Origin: CAVPFA01 sp963703655
GTDB taxonomy: Bacteria > Actinomycetota > Acidimicrobiia > Acidimicrobiales > Bog-793
Direction of reading: 5' to 3'
Assembly: GCA_963703655.1 (NCBI GenBank)
Contig: CAVPFA010000003.1
Location: forward strand, 1,736,001-1,800,000
DNA: 64,000 nucleotides
The notes under the pieces: generated by a model
What the model was told of the DNA's origin: nothing
Seen by the model: the letters and a program-made list of their open reading frames with translations, nothing else
Databases searched by the model: none
Made by a program: the position numbers and the translations under genes
In this document: one piece after another, positions 8,569-16,840 of the stretch
Layout: each line of letters starts with the position of its first letter
How positions within the stretch are numbered: the stretch's first letter is position 1

Positions 8569-9531
8569 ATGAGCCGATCAAAGCCGCTTGCGCCCGACAC
8601 GTACGAGGGAGAGGTGGTCGCGCCGCTGGGAGATGGTCGGAGTCATGAGGTTGGTGGCGCAGCACGGGCGGGCGTTTTCGCCCGGGCTGCGCCACGGCGC
8701 GACCAAGCTGGAGGGCTGGCTCGGCTAGTCGGCAGAGGCTTCAGCCTGAGCTGGCCAATTTTGCTAGGCGTGGTCCTTCTCGTATTCGGGTGGCAGCTGG
8801 TAGTAGTGGTGACAGGCTTACGTGCCGAGGTCTTGCCCTCTCCGCTCGTGGTCTGGAAAAGTGGCTGGGCCGCGAGGACGACGATTCTCAGCAACACGGT
8901 CCCGACAGTCGAAGAGACGGTGATCGGTCTCGGAATTGCCGTCGGGACGGCCTGGATCTTTGCGGTGGTCATTGATAGCTTCGCGTTTGCGCGCCGTGCG
9001 TGCTACCCGCTCCTTGTGGCATCGCAATCGATACCAATTATCGTGATTGCACCGATGTTTGTCATTTGGTTCGGCTTTAGTCTCCTGCCGAAGGTACTGA
9101 TCGTCGTTATTGTCACGTTCTTTCCGACGATGGTCGGGCTGCTCGAGGGATTCGCGTCGTGCGAGAAGGAGGCGATGCGTCTTCTGCGCTCCATGGGAGC
9201 AAGTCGACGGCAGCTTTTGACAAAGCTACGACTGCCGACCGCCATGCCGTATTTCTTCACAGGATTACGGGTCTCGGTGACGTACGGTGTTGTTGCTGCG
9301 ATTTTCGGTGAGTTCGTCGGAGGGACGAGCGGGCTGGGCATTTTCATGGAGCAAGAGGAAAATGCCTTTCGAACCGATCTTGTCCTTGATGCTGTGATTG
9401 TGACCGCTGTGCTGAGCATATTGCTATACGGGTCGACATATCTCGTTCAGCGTATGGTGATGCCTTGGTACTACAAGGGCCGCGATACGGCCGTTTTGCA
9501 GGAGAAGCGCAAGCCCAGAGGCGACGCGTGA
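8569..9531 (+). CDS. ABC transporter permease (SsuC/ThiX type)
   Basis: The protein has 320 residues. After about 55 hydrophilic residues come five to six transmembrane helices, beginning LSWPILLGVVLLVFGW. The cytoplasmic EAA loop is recognisable in EKEAMRLLRSMGASRRQLLTKLRLPTAMPYFFTGLRVS, which docks on the ATPase. This is the BPD-type permease that accompanies NMT1-like binding proteins. Its stop overlaps the ATPase start by four bases. A GAGGGT ribosome site precedes the ATG. The ligand is that of the partner binding protein and is unknown. Confidence 0.87.
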   Translation: MSRSKPLAPDTYEGEVVAPLGDGRSHEVGGAARAGVFARAAPRRDQAGGLARLVGRGFSLSWPILLGVVLLVFGWQLVVVVTGLRAEVLPSPLVVWKSGWAARTTILSNTVPTVEETVIGLGIAVGTAWIFAVVIDSFAFARRACYPLLVASQSIPIIVIAPMFVIWFGFSLLPKVLIVVIVTFFPTMVGLLEGFASCEKEAMRLLRSMGASRRQLLTKLRLPTAMPYFFTGLRVSVTYGVVAAIFGEFVGGTSGLGIFMEQEENAFRTDLVLDAVIVTAVLSILLYGSTYLVQRMVMPWYYKGRDTAVLQEKRKPRGDA

Positions 9532-10361
9532 GCAGGGTTGGCGCCGTGACTCAAGAGGCCTCAAGGGAGGGAGGGGACCAGTCTGCAGATGTGATCCCTG
9601 GGGGAAGCGTTTCGGTCGCGAACCTGAGGAAGAGCTTCGCCCGCGGCCGCGGGCGCGTCGAGGTGCTTGCCGATCTGAGCCTGAATGCGAAAGCTGGAGA
9701 GTTCATTTCGGTTGTCGGTCCGAGCGGGAGCGGGAAGTCGACCTTGTTCAACATTCTTGCTGGCCTGGAAGGTGCCGATTCTGGGGAGGTACGTGTAAAC
9801 GGCCAGCTTGTCACGGGGGTGGGCGCGCAATTCGCCTATATGCCGCAACGGGATTTGCTGTTCCCCTGGAGACGACTTCTCGACAATGCGACGCTCGGCC
9901 TGGAGATCCAGGGTGTCAAGAAAGCGACAGCACAAGAGCGCGTGCGACCCCTTTTGCTCGAGTTCGGACTGGGTGGCTTCGAGGACGCGTATCCAGGTGA
10001 GCTGTCCGGGGGCATGAAGCAACGTGTCGCACTGCTTCGAACGGTAGTTCAGGAGCGGAAGGTTATCTTGCTCGATGAGCCGTTCGGAGCTCTCGACTAC
10101 CTGACGCGCACGGATCTTCAGCTCTGGTTGGAGAAGGTGTGGAGGGACCACAAGTGGACGGTGATTCTCGTAACCCACGATGTGCCAGAGGCGATACTCC
10201 TGTCGGACCGGGTGTATGTGCTGGGTACCAGGCCGACCAAGGTGCGCCGCTGTGTTGAGATTGACCTGCCTCGTCCCCGAGGTATCAAGTCCTTGGCGCT
10301 CGCCGCCTTCACCGAGATCGAGTCGCTGATCCTCGGTGAGTTGCGGTCAGTTATGGGCTGA
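9528..10361 (+). CDS. ABC transporter ATPase (SsuB/ThiZ type)
   Basis: The protein has 277 residues when started at GTG 9528, which overlaps the permease stop as GTGA and has AGAGG upstream. A longer in-frame start at 9465 would lie deep inside the permease gene and is unlikely. Motifs are Walker A GPSGSGKST, the Q-loop MPQRDLLFPWR, the signature LSGGMKQRVAL, Walker B VILLDEPFGALD, and the switch histidine in VILVTHDVPEA. It powers the NMT1-type importer. The gene ends 13 bases from the end of the convergent lactonase gene, with no room for a separate terminator. Confidence 0.9.
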   Translation: MSRVGAVTQEASREGGDQSADVIPGGSVSVANLRKSFARGRGRVEVLADLSLNAKAGEFISVVGPSGSGKSTLFNILAGLEGADSGEVRVNGQLVTGVGAQFAYMPQRDLLFPWRRLLDNATLGLEIQGVKKATAQERVRPLLLEFGLGGFEDAYPGELSGGMKQRVALLRTVVQERKVILLDEPFGALDYLTRTDLQLWLEKVWRDHKWTVILVTHDVPEAILLSDRVYVLGTRPTKVRRCVEIDLPRPRGIKSLALAAFTEIESLILGELRSVMG

Positions 10362-10374
10362 CAACCCGACCACC

Positions 10375-11418
10375 TCAGCCATCAAACGACAGGAGTCGGC
10401 GAGGGTTGTCGACGAGGATATGATCCACGACCTCCTGGCTCATCCCCATCTTCAAAAGGCGAGGCACGAAGCAGTCGAAGAGGTATCCCCACGGAACACG
10501 TGCGTTCAGGAACTCCGGGTCGAGATCGGTTACCTCGGCGCGCGGGTTGAAGAACCACCTGTCGTAGGACAACGTGATCCGGTCGGCGTAGCCCGCTTCG
10601 ACGAGCTGGAGGATCTGATCGGCGAGGATCCCGTCGAGCTCGTCGATGCTCCCGTGCTTCCAGGGAATGCCTATGTGGTCGACGTTGACCGTCGCCCCGC
10701 GGTCGCAGATGTCGTAGAGCTGGTGCATGCCCGTGTTCTGGATGAAGGCGTGACCGATGATGACCTTCGTCAGGTCCGCGCCCTCTTGTTCGAGGAGGTC
10801 GAGCTGCTCCACGCCGGGGTTCGTGACCGCGTAGTCGTTCGGGTCGGTGTGGGTGTCGATCGCGCAGCCGACGATGCGCTGCGCGCGACCGACGGCTCGC
10901 ACCACGCGCTGTTCGATCTCGGTGATCCGCAGCCCGTCGGGTCCGGCGGGGGACGGCGTGGTCGAGACGCCCTCGCCGCCCGTCGCGATCTTGAGTGCGC
11001 CTGCACGGATGTCGGTGGGACGGCCCCCGAACATCATGCCCTTGGTGAGGTCGTTGACGAAGAAGTTCGTAAGCTCCTCGACAGTCTGACGCCTCCAGTA
11101 GTACGGGAGGCCCATGGATTGCGGGAAAAAACCCGTGATAGCGATGATGTTGACCCCGCTCGCCTCCGCCACGGCCCTCATAAGCGGCGGATGGCGGTAG
11201 ACCTCGGCCGGCGTCATCTCGACGAGCGATGCGATGCCGTGCTCGTCCAGACCGGAACGAAGGTCCTTAGCGATATGGGCGACGATCTCGTCGAAGTCGA
11301 ACACCGTCCTGTGGTCGAGGTCCGCTCCCGGATAGGCGTAGAGGATGTGCTCGTGCGTGAGCGTGATGCCGGCTTTCTCGGCCGGGACGTCGCCGAGCAC
11401 CGTCCGGATGATCTTCAT
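10375..11418 (-). CDS. Phosphotriesterase-family metal hydrolase, probable lactonase
   Basis: The protein has 347 residues. It begins MKIIRTVLGDVPAEKAG followed by TLTHEHI, the first metal-binding HxH of the amidohydrolase superfamily. Later metal-site positions are seen in VIIGHAFIQNTGM and NVDHIGIPW, and RITLSYDRWFF supplies the terminal aspartate. Most members of this family hydrolyse lactones rather than organophosphates. Here a lactone would be the expected product of a sugar dehydrogenase. Its ATG overlaps the stop of the GntR regulator gene by four bases, so the pair is translationally coupled. It is the last gene of the minus-strand operon. Substrate unknown. Confidence 0.85.
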   Translation of the reverse strand: MKIIRTVLGDVPAEKAGITLTHEHILYAYPGADLDHRTVFDFDEIVAHIAKDLRSGLDEHGIASLVEMTPAEVYRHPPLMRAVAEASGVNIIAITGFFPQSMGLPYYWRRQTVEELTNFFVNDLTKGMMFGGRPTDIRAGALKIATGGEGVSTTPSPAGPDGLRITEIEQRVVRAVGRAQRIVGCAIDTHTDPNDYAVTNPGVEQLDLLEQEGADLTKVIIGHAFIQNTGMHQLYDICDRGATVNVDHIGIPWKHGSIDELDGILADQILQLVEAGYADRITLSYDRWFFNPRAEVTDLDPEFLNARVPWGYLFDCFVPRLLKMGMSQEVVDHILVDNPRRLLSFDG

Positions 11419-12239
11419 TGACCGCCCCCCTTTCGGGAGTTGCTGGTTTGCGGCGATCGATTGGTCTTTTCGCCCTGATGTGGTGCGGCCGTCTCGGAAG
11501 CTATTTGCGCGTCTCGTCCGGGTCGCTGGTGGTCTTCGGCGAGAACCGCCATTGAGTGGTCGAGATGGTCGAGGTGGACCATCATGAGTTTCTCAGCAAG
11601 CCCCGCGTCCGCCGACAGGACTGCTCGATAGATGTCGCGATGCTCAGTCGTCGCCTCCGCACGACGGCCAGGGGCCAACGAGGCAGCAAGCGACTGCTCC
11701 TCGACACCAGCGCGTAGGTCCTCGATGAGCCGGGCATAAAGCGGGTTGCCTGTCGCGTGGGCCAACGCGACGTGAAAGCGCGAGTCGATCCGGACGCGCC
11801 GAAGCGGGTCCCCTTCCGCCTCGAACTCGTCCACTATCCGAGCTAGCTCGGCGAGATCCTCCTCGGTTCTGCGCTTCGCCGCAAGACCGGCACAGGGAAC
11901 CTCGAGATGCCGGCGCACCTCGTTCAGCTGAGCTGAGGTTGACCCTCCGAATGAGAGCGGCATCCGGATACGGTTCGACCCCACAAAGGTGCCACTCCCC
12001 GAGCGCGACGAGGTGAACCCCAGGATGCGGAGGCTGACGAGAGCTTCTCGTACGACGTTTCGGCTCACGCCCAGGTCCCTCGCGAGCTCGACCTCCGCCG
12101 GCAGACGGTCACCGACGGCGAACTGCCCCGACTCGATCATCTCGATCAGCTGACGCCGGACCGAGTCCGCGGCGCTGTCATGAGTAACGCGGACAAATCT
12201 CGGCTCGGTCAGCCGTTCTGGCGATGGGCCGGCTGTCAT
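11415..12239 (-). CDS. GntR-family transcriptional regulator, FadR/FCD type
   Basis: The protein has 274 residues. The N-terminal winged helix (residues 20-90) contains VRRQLIEMIESGQFAVGDRL, LPAEVELARDLGVSRNVVREAL and the wing RSGSGTFVG. The following helical FCD domain (about residues 100-230) shows RFHVALAHATGNPLYARL and a late EHRDIYRAVLS histidine segment. These supply the metal- and ligand-binding residues in the family. Such regulators usually repress sugar-acid or carboxylate catabolism and are released by the substrate. It sits at the junction of both operons and is the best candidate controller of the locus. The C-terminal tail is charged and unconserved. Confidence 0.9.
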   Translation of the reverse strand: MTAGPSPERLTEPRFVRVTHDSAADSVRRQLIEMIESGQFAVGDRLPAEVELARDLGVSRNVVREALVSLRILGFTSSRSGSGTFVGSNRIRMPLSFGGSTSAQLNEVRRHLEVPCAGLAAKRRTEEDLAELARIVDEFEAEGDPLRRVRIDSRFHVALAHATGNPLYARLIEDLRAGVEEQSLAASLAPGRRAEATTEHRDIYRAVLSADAGLAEKLMMVHLDHLDHSMAVLAEDHQRPGRDAQIASETAAPHQGEKTNRSPQTSNSRKGGGQ

Positions 12240-12256
12240 CGCCCCCGCGATCCCCG

Positions 12257-12928
12257 CTACCGCTGCGCCAGGGCGGCGGTTGTCGTGTAATTCGCCGTCG
12301 CGCGGCCAGCGGGTGCCTGTACGAGCCTCGCCGGCGTCGTGAATGCGGCAGAGGCGCGAGGCGTTCCTGTCGAGGGCCAGGTAACTCCGTCACCGCGGTG
12401 ACCGGGAAGCTCTCGCAGCGCGTTGGCGATCTCGGCACAGAACTGTGGAAGGTCGTTCGGCAGCCGCGAGGTGATGAGGTTCCCGTCACGCACGACGGGT
12501 TCGTTGACGTATTCGCCGCCAGCGTTGATGACATCGTCCCGGATGATCGGCACACAGGTGAGCCGCTTGCCGTTGGCGATCCCGGTCGACGCGAGCACCC
12601 AGCCGGCGTGGCAGATTGCCGCGACGATGGCGTTGCCGTCGTAGGTCTTGCGAACGAGCTCGAGAAGCTCGGGGCTCTTACGCATCGCCTCGGGCGCGAA
12701 ACCTCCCGGGATGATGAGCGCGTCGATGTCGGCAGGATCGAGCTCGTTGGCAGCGAGGTCGCTCACGACCGGCAGGCCGAGCTTGCTCGAGTACAGCTTT
12801 TTGGCGAGAGGGGCCACTATCACGACGTCACTTCCGGCATCCCGGAATCGCATCACCGGGTACCAAAGCTCCAGCTCTTGGTACTGGTTCTCGGCGAGCA
12901 CCACGATGCGTGCCTCAGAAAGCTCCAT
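12257..12928 (-). CDS. DJ-1/PfpI family protein with catalytic cysteine
   Basis: The protein has 223 residues. ARIVVLAENQYQELELWYP starts the Rossmann-like core. ALIIPGGFAPEAMRK provides the conserved glycine-rich loop. VAAICHAGWVLASTG is the nucleophile elbow with the reactive cysteine followed by histidine. The family includes glyoxalase III, deglycase and protease-like enzymes. The core ends near residue 180; the last 40 residues are a low-complexity Ala/Thr/Pro tail not seen in typical members. A good GGGGAAG site precedes the ATG. It is 17 bases upstream of the GntR gene and probably handles reactive carbonyls or takes part in the pathway; no substrate can be named. Confidence 0.85.
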   Translation of the reverse strand: MELSEARIVVLAENQYQELELWYPVMRFRDAGSDVVIVAPLAKKLYSSKLGLPVVSDLAANELDPADIDALIIPGGFAPEAMRKSPELLELVRKTYDGNAIVAAICHAGWVLASTGIANGKRLTCVPIIRDDVINAGGEYVNEPVVRDGNLITSRLPNDLPQFCAEIANALRELPGHRGDGVTWPSTGTPRASAAFTTPARLVQAPAGRATANYTTTAALAQR

Positions 12929-12964
12929 TCTTCCCCACTCATCTCCTCGGTGGCGACTTCGCTG

Positions 12965-13417
12965 TCATTTTCCCATGCCGTGCATCAGCTCGCGCATCAG
13001 TGGCGGCAGCCCGTCCGCGTCCTCGACGCTCATCGAATGCACGCCTGCTGCCTTGGCGAGGTTCTTCCCGCTCCCGATCGTGACGACGTGCCCGCCATTG
13101 CCGGCGCACGACGCGACGAGCGCCACTGCCGCCTCATCGGCGGCCAGCGCCTCTCCGGCCGCTGCGCCCGGAACGACCACGATGTCACAGCTCGCACCGT
13201 CGGCGGCTTTTATCTCGCCGTCGGGAATCACTGGGTAACCGAGCTCGCTGTGCAGCGTGTCGTCAGCTGACGCCCCGAGGATGTCAACCTCGAGGCCGGC
13301 CTCTCGAAATCGCAGTACCGGGTACCAGAACTCGAGGTCGCGATAGCCCGCGGCGACGAGGACGAGCGCCCGGCCCGCAGTACGCAGCCCTGTCGAAATC
13401 GCGACGCTATCGCTCAT
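12965..13417 (-). CDS. DJ-1/PfpI-like protein lacking the catalytic cysteine
   Basis: The protein has 150 residues. It shares the first-strand block RDLEFWYPVLRFREAGLEV with its downstream neighbour (QELELWYPVMRFRDAG there), so the two look like paralogues. At the nucleophile elbow it reads VVTIGSGKNLAKAAG where the neighbour has ICHAGWVLAS, so the cysteine is replaced by glycine. The domain is also shortened at the end. It is probably not an enzyme of the usual kind. A structural or ligand-binding role, or a heterodimer with the neighbour, is possible. GGAGCGGC lies just before its ATG. Confidence 0.75.
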   Translation of the reverse strand: MSDSVAISTGLRTAGRALVLVAAGYRDLEFWYPVLRFREAGLEVDILGASADDTLHSELGYPVIPDGEIKAADGASCDIVVVPGAAAGEALAADEAAVALVASCAGNGGHVVTIGSGKNLAKAAGVHSMSVEDADGLPPLMRELMHGMGK

Positions 13418-13536
13418 GCCGCTCCGAACTTACGGTCGATCTGACCGGCTGTCCTACAGCTGTACTGCATCGCACGGCATGGTAACTCTGCAGGCGCGCC
13501 GGCGCAAACCTCAGGCAGTTGCCGCGTGGCAAGGCT

Positions 13537-14280
13537 CTAATAGGAGGCAAGCAGCCCGCCGTCCACGACGAGAGTCTGACCGGTGATGTACGCGGCCGCG
13601 GGTGAGAGGAGGAACTCGATGACAGTCGCCACGTGGTCCGCGGTTCCCTGGTGGCCAAGGGGGATGCGGGCCTCGAGGTCGCTGAGCGCGCGGTCGCGGT
13701 CTCCTATCCGGGTCCAGTAAGGGTCGTTGAAGGGAGTGTCGATCCACCCGGGGGCGATTGCGTTGACGCAGATCCCATACTTGGCAAGCCCAAGGGCTAA
13801 GGACCGGGTCATGGCGACGACGCCGCCTTTGGACGCGGCGTAGGCAACTGTTCCGACGCCGCCGCGGAACGCCGCGACGGAGCTCGTAAGCACCAGGCGA
13901 CCGGCGGCCGAGTCCGCAAGGTGAGGCAGTGCCGACTTGGAGAGAAGGAACGGTGCGGTCAAGTTGACCGAAATCGTCCGTTCCCAGTCTTCGCGTGTCG
14001 TGTCGGCGAGCTCTGCCTCGACGAGAACGCCAGCACAGAAGACCAACGCATCGAGACCTCCCATAATGTGGGCTGCCTCGGCGACAGCTGCAGCCGGGCC
14101 GTCAGCACAGCCAAGATCGCAATAGCCAGAAAATCCGCGGCCCAGCGCAGGTTGGTCGACGAGCTCACGGGCAGCGCTCTCGTTGATATCGGCGAGGTAG
14201 ACGTCACTGCCCGACGACCGCAAGCGCTGTACTGTCGCCCGACCGATTCCGGTCGCGCCGCCGGCAACGAGAACCCTCAT
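13537..14280 (-). CDS. Short-chain dehydrogenase/reductase (SDR)
   Basis: The protein has 247 residues, the usual length of classical SDRs. Landmarks are the coenzyme loop VAGGATGIGRA, the acidic residue in VYLADINES that favours NAD(H), DALVFCAGVL in place of NNAG, the catalytic serine in LVLTSSVAAF, and the YAASKGG catalytic Tyr/Lys pair. INAIAPGWIDTPF closes the active site. It oxidises or reduces a hydroxyl group on a small substrate. In this operon, between the sugar transporter and the lactonase, oxidation of the imported sugar to a lactone is plausible. A 119-base gap with no recognised feature separates it from the DJ-1-like gene. Confidence 0.88.
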   Translation of the reverse strand: MRVLVAGGATGIGRATVQRLRSSGSDVYLADINESAARELVDQPALGRGFSGYCDLGCADGPAAAVAEAAHIMGGLDALVFCAGVLVEAELADTTREDWERTISVNLTAPFLLSKSALPHLADSAAGRLVLTSSVAAFRGGVGTVAYAASKGGVVAMTRSLALGLAKYGICVNAIAPGWIDTPFNDPYWTRIGDRDRALSDLEARIPLGHQGTADHVATVIEFLLSPAAAYITGQTLVVDGGLLASY

Positions 14281-14351
14281 CGGGCTCTGGGATGTCGACG
14301 TATGTCAGTCGATCCAAGCCCAATCTCAGTTGTGAGATGGCGCGCTGCTGA

Positions 14352-15329
14352 TCATTTCACCGCACCGGCGAGCATGCCGCGGACGAAATGGCGCTGGAAC
14401 GCCAAGAAGACAATCAGGGGAACAACGATCGAGACCATCGACCCTGTCGAGACGATCCAGAAGTTGTTGGCCAAGGTGCGTTCCTGGTCATAGAGGAACA
14501 GCGTAAGTGGCACGTGCGGGTCGCCGCCGAGGAAGACCAACGCAACCAGGAGGTCGTTCCAGACCCAGATGAACTGGAAAATGGCCAACGAGGCAGCAGC
14601 CGCTATAGCGAGTGGAATCACGACTCGCCGGAACAGCGTCCACTCGCCCGCACCGTCGATGCGGCCCGCTTCGATTAGGGCCGTGGGTATACCAGTGAAG
14701 AAGTTGCGCATCAGGAAGATGCCGAAGGGCAGCCCGAACGCAACGTGGAATATGACCACGCCGGCTATGGTCCCGAACGGATTCCAGCCGACGAGTGTTC
14801 CCATGTCTTTGTACAGCGAGGCAACAGGTATGAGCGCGACCTGCAACGGCACTACCAGCAGGCCAACGATGACAAGGAAAACGATGTTGCGCCCCCGCCA
14901 TCTGCCGAACACAATGGAGTAAGCCGCGAGGCTGGATATAGCGGTGACCAGGATCGTAGCGGGAATGCTGATCTCGAGGGAGGTCCTGAGCGCATCGAGG
15001 ACACTCCCAGGCGCCAGCCCCGATGGGACCCCTCCTCCTATCGCCGTGGAGGTTCCGCCGGTGAAGAGCAATTTGTAGTTTTGGAGGGTCAGCTGGGAAG
15101 GGGCGGTAAACACTTTCCACCACCCGGATATCTCGAAGAGCCCTGCCGGACGGAACGAGATGATCATCATGGACAGGGTGGGTACAAGCCAGAACAATGC
15201 AATCGCGCCCAGGACGACATTGATGACCAAGCGTGAGGGGCGAAGGCGCTTCAAGAGAGGACGCGCTCGTCGGAGGGCTTGCGCGTCCTCGAGGGAAGGA
15301 GGTGTCGTAGTGAGGGTCGTAGTCGTCAT
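14352..15329 (-). CDS. Carbohydrate ABC transporter permease (MalG type)
   Basis: The protein has 325 residues with six transmembrane helices. The cytoplasmic EAA loop is IEAGRIDGAGEWTLFRRVVIPLA, typical of the MalG/CUT1 group. The C-terminus QRHFVRGMLAGAVK is the conserved MalG tail. Its ATG overlaps the stop of the MalF-type permease by four bases, so the two are made together. With that protein it forms the membrane channel for the binding protein at 16841-18232. No ATPase of the MalK type is present in the window; such systems often share one encoded elsewhere. Confidence 0.9.
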   Translation of the reverse strand: MTTTTLTTTPPSLEDAQALRRARPLLKRLRPSRLVINVVLGAIALFWLVPTLSMMIISFRPAGLFEISGWWKVFTAPSQLTLQNYKLLFTGGTSTAIGGGVPSGLAPGSVLDALRTSLEISIPATILVTAISSLAAYSIVFGRWRGRNIVFLVIVGLLVVPLQVALIPVASLYKDMGTLVGWNPFGTIAGVVIFHVAFGLPFGIFLMRNFFTGIPTALIEAGRIDGAGEWTLFRRVVIPLAIAAAASLAIFQFIWVWNDLLVALVFLGGDPHVPLTLFLYDQERTLANNFWIVSTGSMVSIVVPLIVFLAFQRHFVRGMLAGAVK

Positions 15330-16741
15330 TTGGCGCTGATCCTCTTCAGGTTGAACAGCATCGCCGGGATGACAAGTATGAACAGCATGACGGCGAGGGC
15401 ACTCGCCAGGCCGGTATGGACCCCGCCCCCGAAACCCAAGTAGTAGACGTCGGAGGCCAAGGTGCTGGCTTGACCGCCGGGCTGAGAATTATCGGCGCCC
15501 AGATTGACGACGATGTCAAAGATCTTCAGCACATTGATGACCATCGTTACCAACACGACGGTTAGCACTGGAGCCAGCATCGGTATGGTGACGCGCCGCA
15601 ACGTCTGCCACTCCGTGGCACCATCGACGTGTGCCGCCTCGAGCGCCTCGCGGTCAAGGGCCGCCAGACCGGCCGCCACTATGACCATGGTGAAGCCCGC
15701 CCAGATCCACAAATAGGCCAAGATCATGGAGATGTCAATGAGCGGGACGCTCAGCAGCGCCTGCGCAGTCTGGCTGAGACTGCCGGTAGGAGTCACCGAT
15801 TGCGGGCCTAGCCAGAAGATGCCTGAGAAGCCCGGTTGGAAGTTGGACGCCTGAATCCGGACGCGGAAAGATCCAGTGCCTACGTTGGCGAAACTGAACC
15901 TGCCGAAGGCGTCCGTGGTCGTGGTCGCAGCGGTGCTGCCATCACTGCGGATCAAGGAAAGGTGCAGGTTAGGGAACCCGTCCTCATCGGGGAAAACGGA
16001 AGAGATGTTGGAGGGGTTCGAGACGGAGAAGTCTCGCCACACCAGGCCAGTGATCGCCCCCGCGGTCGGAGCGGGCACGCGGGCTGGGCGAGCCCCGAGG
16101 ACTGTGAGGGTGCTGGGACTGATGCCGGTCAGCCCCATCCGCACCGTCCCGCCGGCGCTCGCAGTCGCGTTGCTTTCGAGCGTCGCGTGAGGACCGGGGA
16201 CGACCCCGCTCGTGGCGAGCGACGAGGCCGTTTGGCCTGCCGAGAGCGGGTACGCGCCGGGCGGGCGGAACCAGTCCTCTACGGTCTGGATGATGGCGTT
16301 GAAGGCTCCGACGTGGGGATCCAACTGAAAGACTTGCGTAAAGACCAGCGAGGAGGCCGTGACGCTGAAGACGATCGGCAAGAAGATGACGGTCTTGAAC
16401 GCGGTGGACCAGCGAATGTGCTCGGACAGCACCGCGAATACCAGGCCCATCACGGTCACGATGAAGGGGAAGACCAGGACCCAGATGACGTTGTTGCGGA
16501 ACGCGATCAGGGTGTCGGCGGTCGAGAACAAGGACTTGTAGTTGGAGAGCCCGACTGCCTTAGTCGCTGTCCCGTTGTAGAAGCTGTAGCGGATCGTCGC
16601 GATCGCGGGGTAGACCACGATCGCCAAGAGCAAAATGGCTCCCGGGACCAAGAACGCGAGCGAGTTCAGGTGGTGCTGCCCCTGACGCCGGCCGCTTCGC
16701 CTGGCGGGGCCCTTTTGTCGGCCTACGACTACAACTGCCAT
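15326..16741 (-). CDS. Carbohydrate ABC transporter permease (MalF type) with large extracytoplasmic insertion
   Basis: The protein has 471 residues, about 170 more than a usual CUT1 permease. The N-terminal helices (AFLVPGAILLLAIVVYP onward) and the C-terminal EAA loop LEAAHVDGATEWQTLRRVTIP are normal. Between roughly residues 150 and 325 lies an inserted segment. Its core, AGAITGLVWRDFSVSNPS to the GRFSFANVGTGSFRVRI strand, resembles SdrD-B/carboxypeptidase-regulatory beta-sandwich domains. By topology the insertion faces outward, as the P2 loop of E. coli MalF does, but it is unrelated in sequence. It may hold the binding protein or bind sugar polymers. Lies 99 bases downstream of the binding-protein gene. 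Confidence 0.85.
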   Translation of the reverse strand: MAVVVVGRQKGPARRSGRRQGQHHLNSLAFLVPGAILLLAIVVYPAIATIRYSFYNGTATKAVGLSNYKSLFSTADTLIAFRNNVIWVLVFPFIVTVMGLVFAVLSEHIRWSTAFKTVIFLPIVFSVTASSLVFTQVFQLDPHVGAFNAIIQTVEDWFRPPGAYPLSAGQTASSLATSGVVPGPHATLESNATASAGGTVRMGLTGISPSTLTVLGARPARVPAPTAGAITGLVWRDFSVSNPSNISSVFPDEDGFPNLHLSLIRSDGSTAATTTTDAFGRFSFANVGTGSFRVRIQASNFQPGFSGIFWLGPQSVTPTGSLSQTAQALLSVPLIDISMILAYLWIWAGFTMVIVAAGLAALDREALEAAHVDGATEWQTLRRVTIPMLAPVLTVVLVTMVINVLKIFDIVVNLGADNSQPGGQASTLASDVYYLGFGGGVHTGLASALAVMLFILVIPAMLFNLKRISAK

Positions 16742-16765
16742 TTCACCAGTCTCCCGGTCTGGCGA

Positions 16766-16816
16766 CCGATCAGGGCACGCCCTCAGGTTCCCGGGCCCGG
16801 GGCGCGCCCTGATCGG
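16766..16816. terminator. Intergenic hairpin after the sugar-binding protein gene
   Basis: The arms 16766-16776 and 16806-16816 pair over 11 bp. After one mismatch, five more G-C pairs extend the stem. The hairpin lies between the stop of the binding-protein gene and the start of the MalF-type permease. Such structures often act as partial terminators or RNA stabilisers that keep binding protein in excess of permease. Role inferred. Confidence 0.65.
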
Positions 16817-16840
16817 CTCATTCGAGCCGCAACTGTCTTA

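Noticed and set aside
7431..10361. Thiamine-precursor importer ThiXYZ
   Set aside because: The binding protein has the THI5-type block, but there is no TPP riboswitch or thi gene nearby and it is coupled to a sugar kinase. I leave the ligand open.
10336..11421. Plus-strand open frame of 361 codons across the lactonase gene
   Set aside because: It mirrors the phosphotriesterase-family gene on the other strand. Its product is Val/Arg/Asp-rich with no family motif, whereas the minus strand has clear metal-site motifs.
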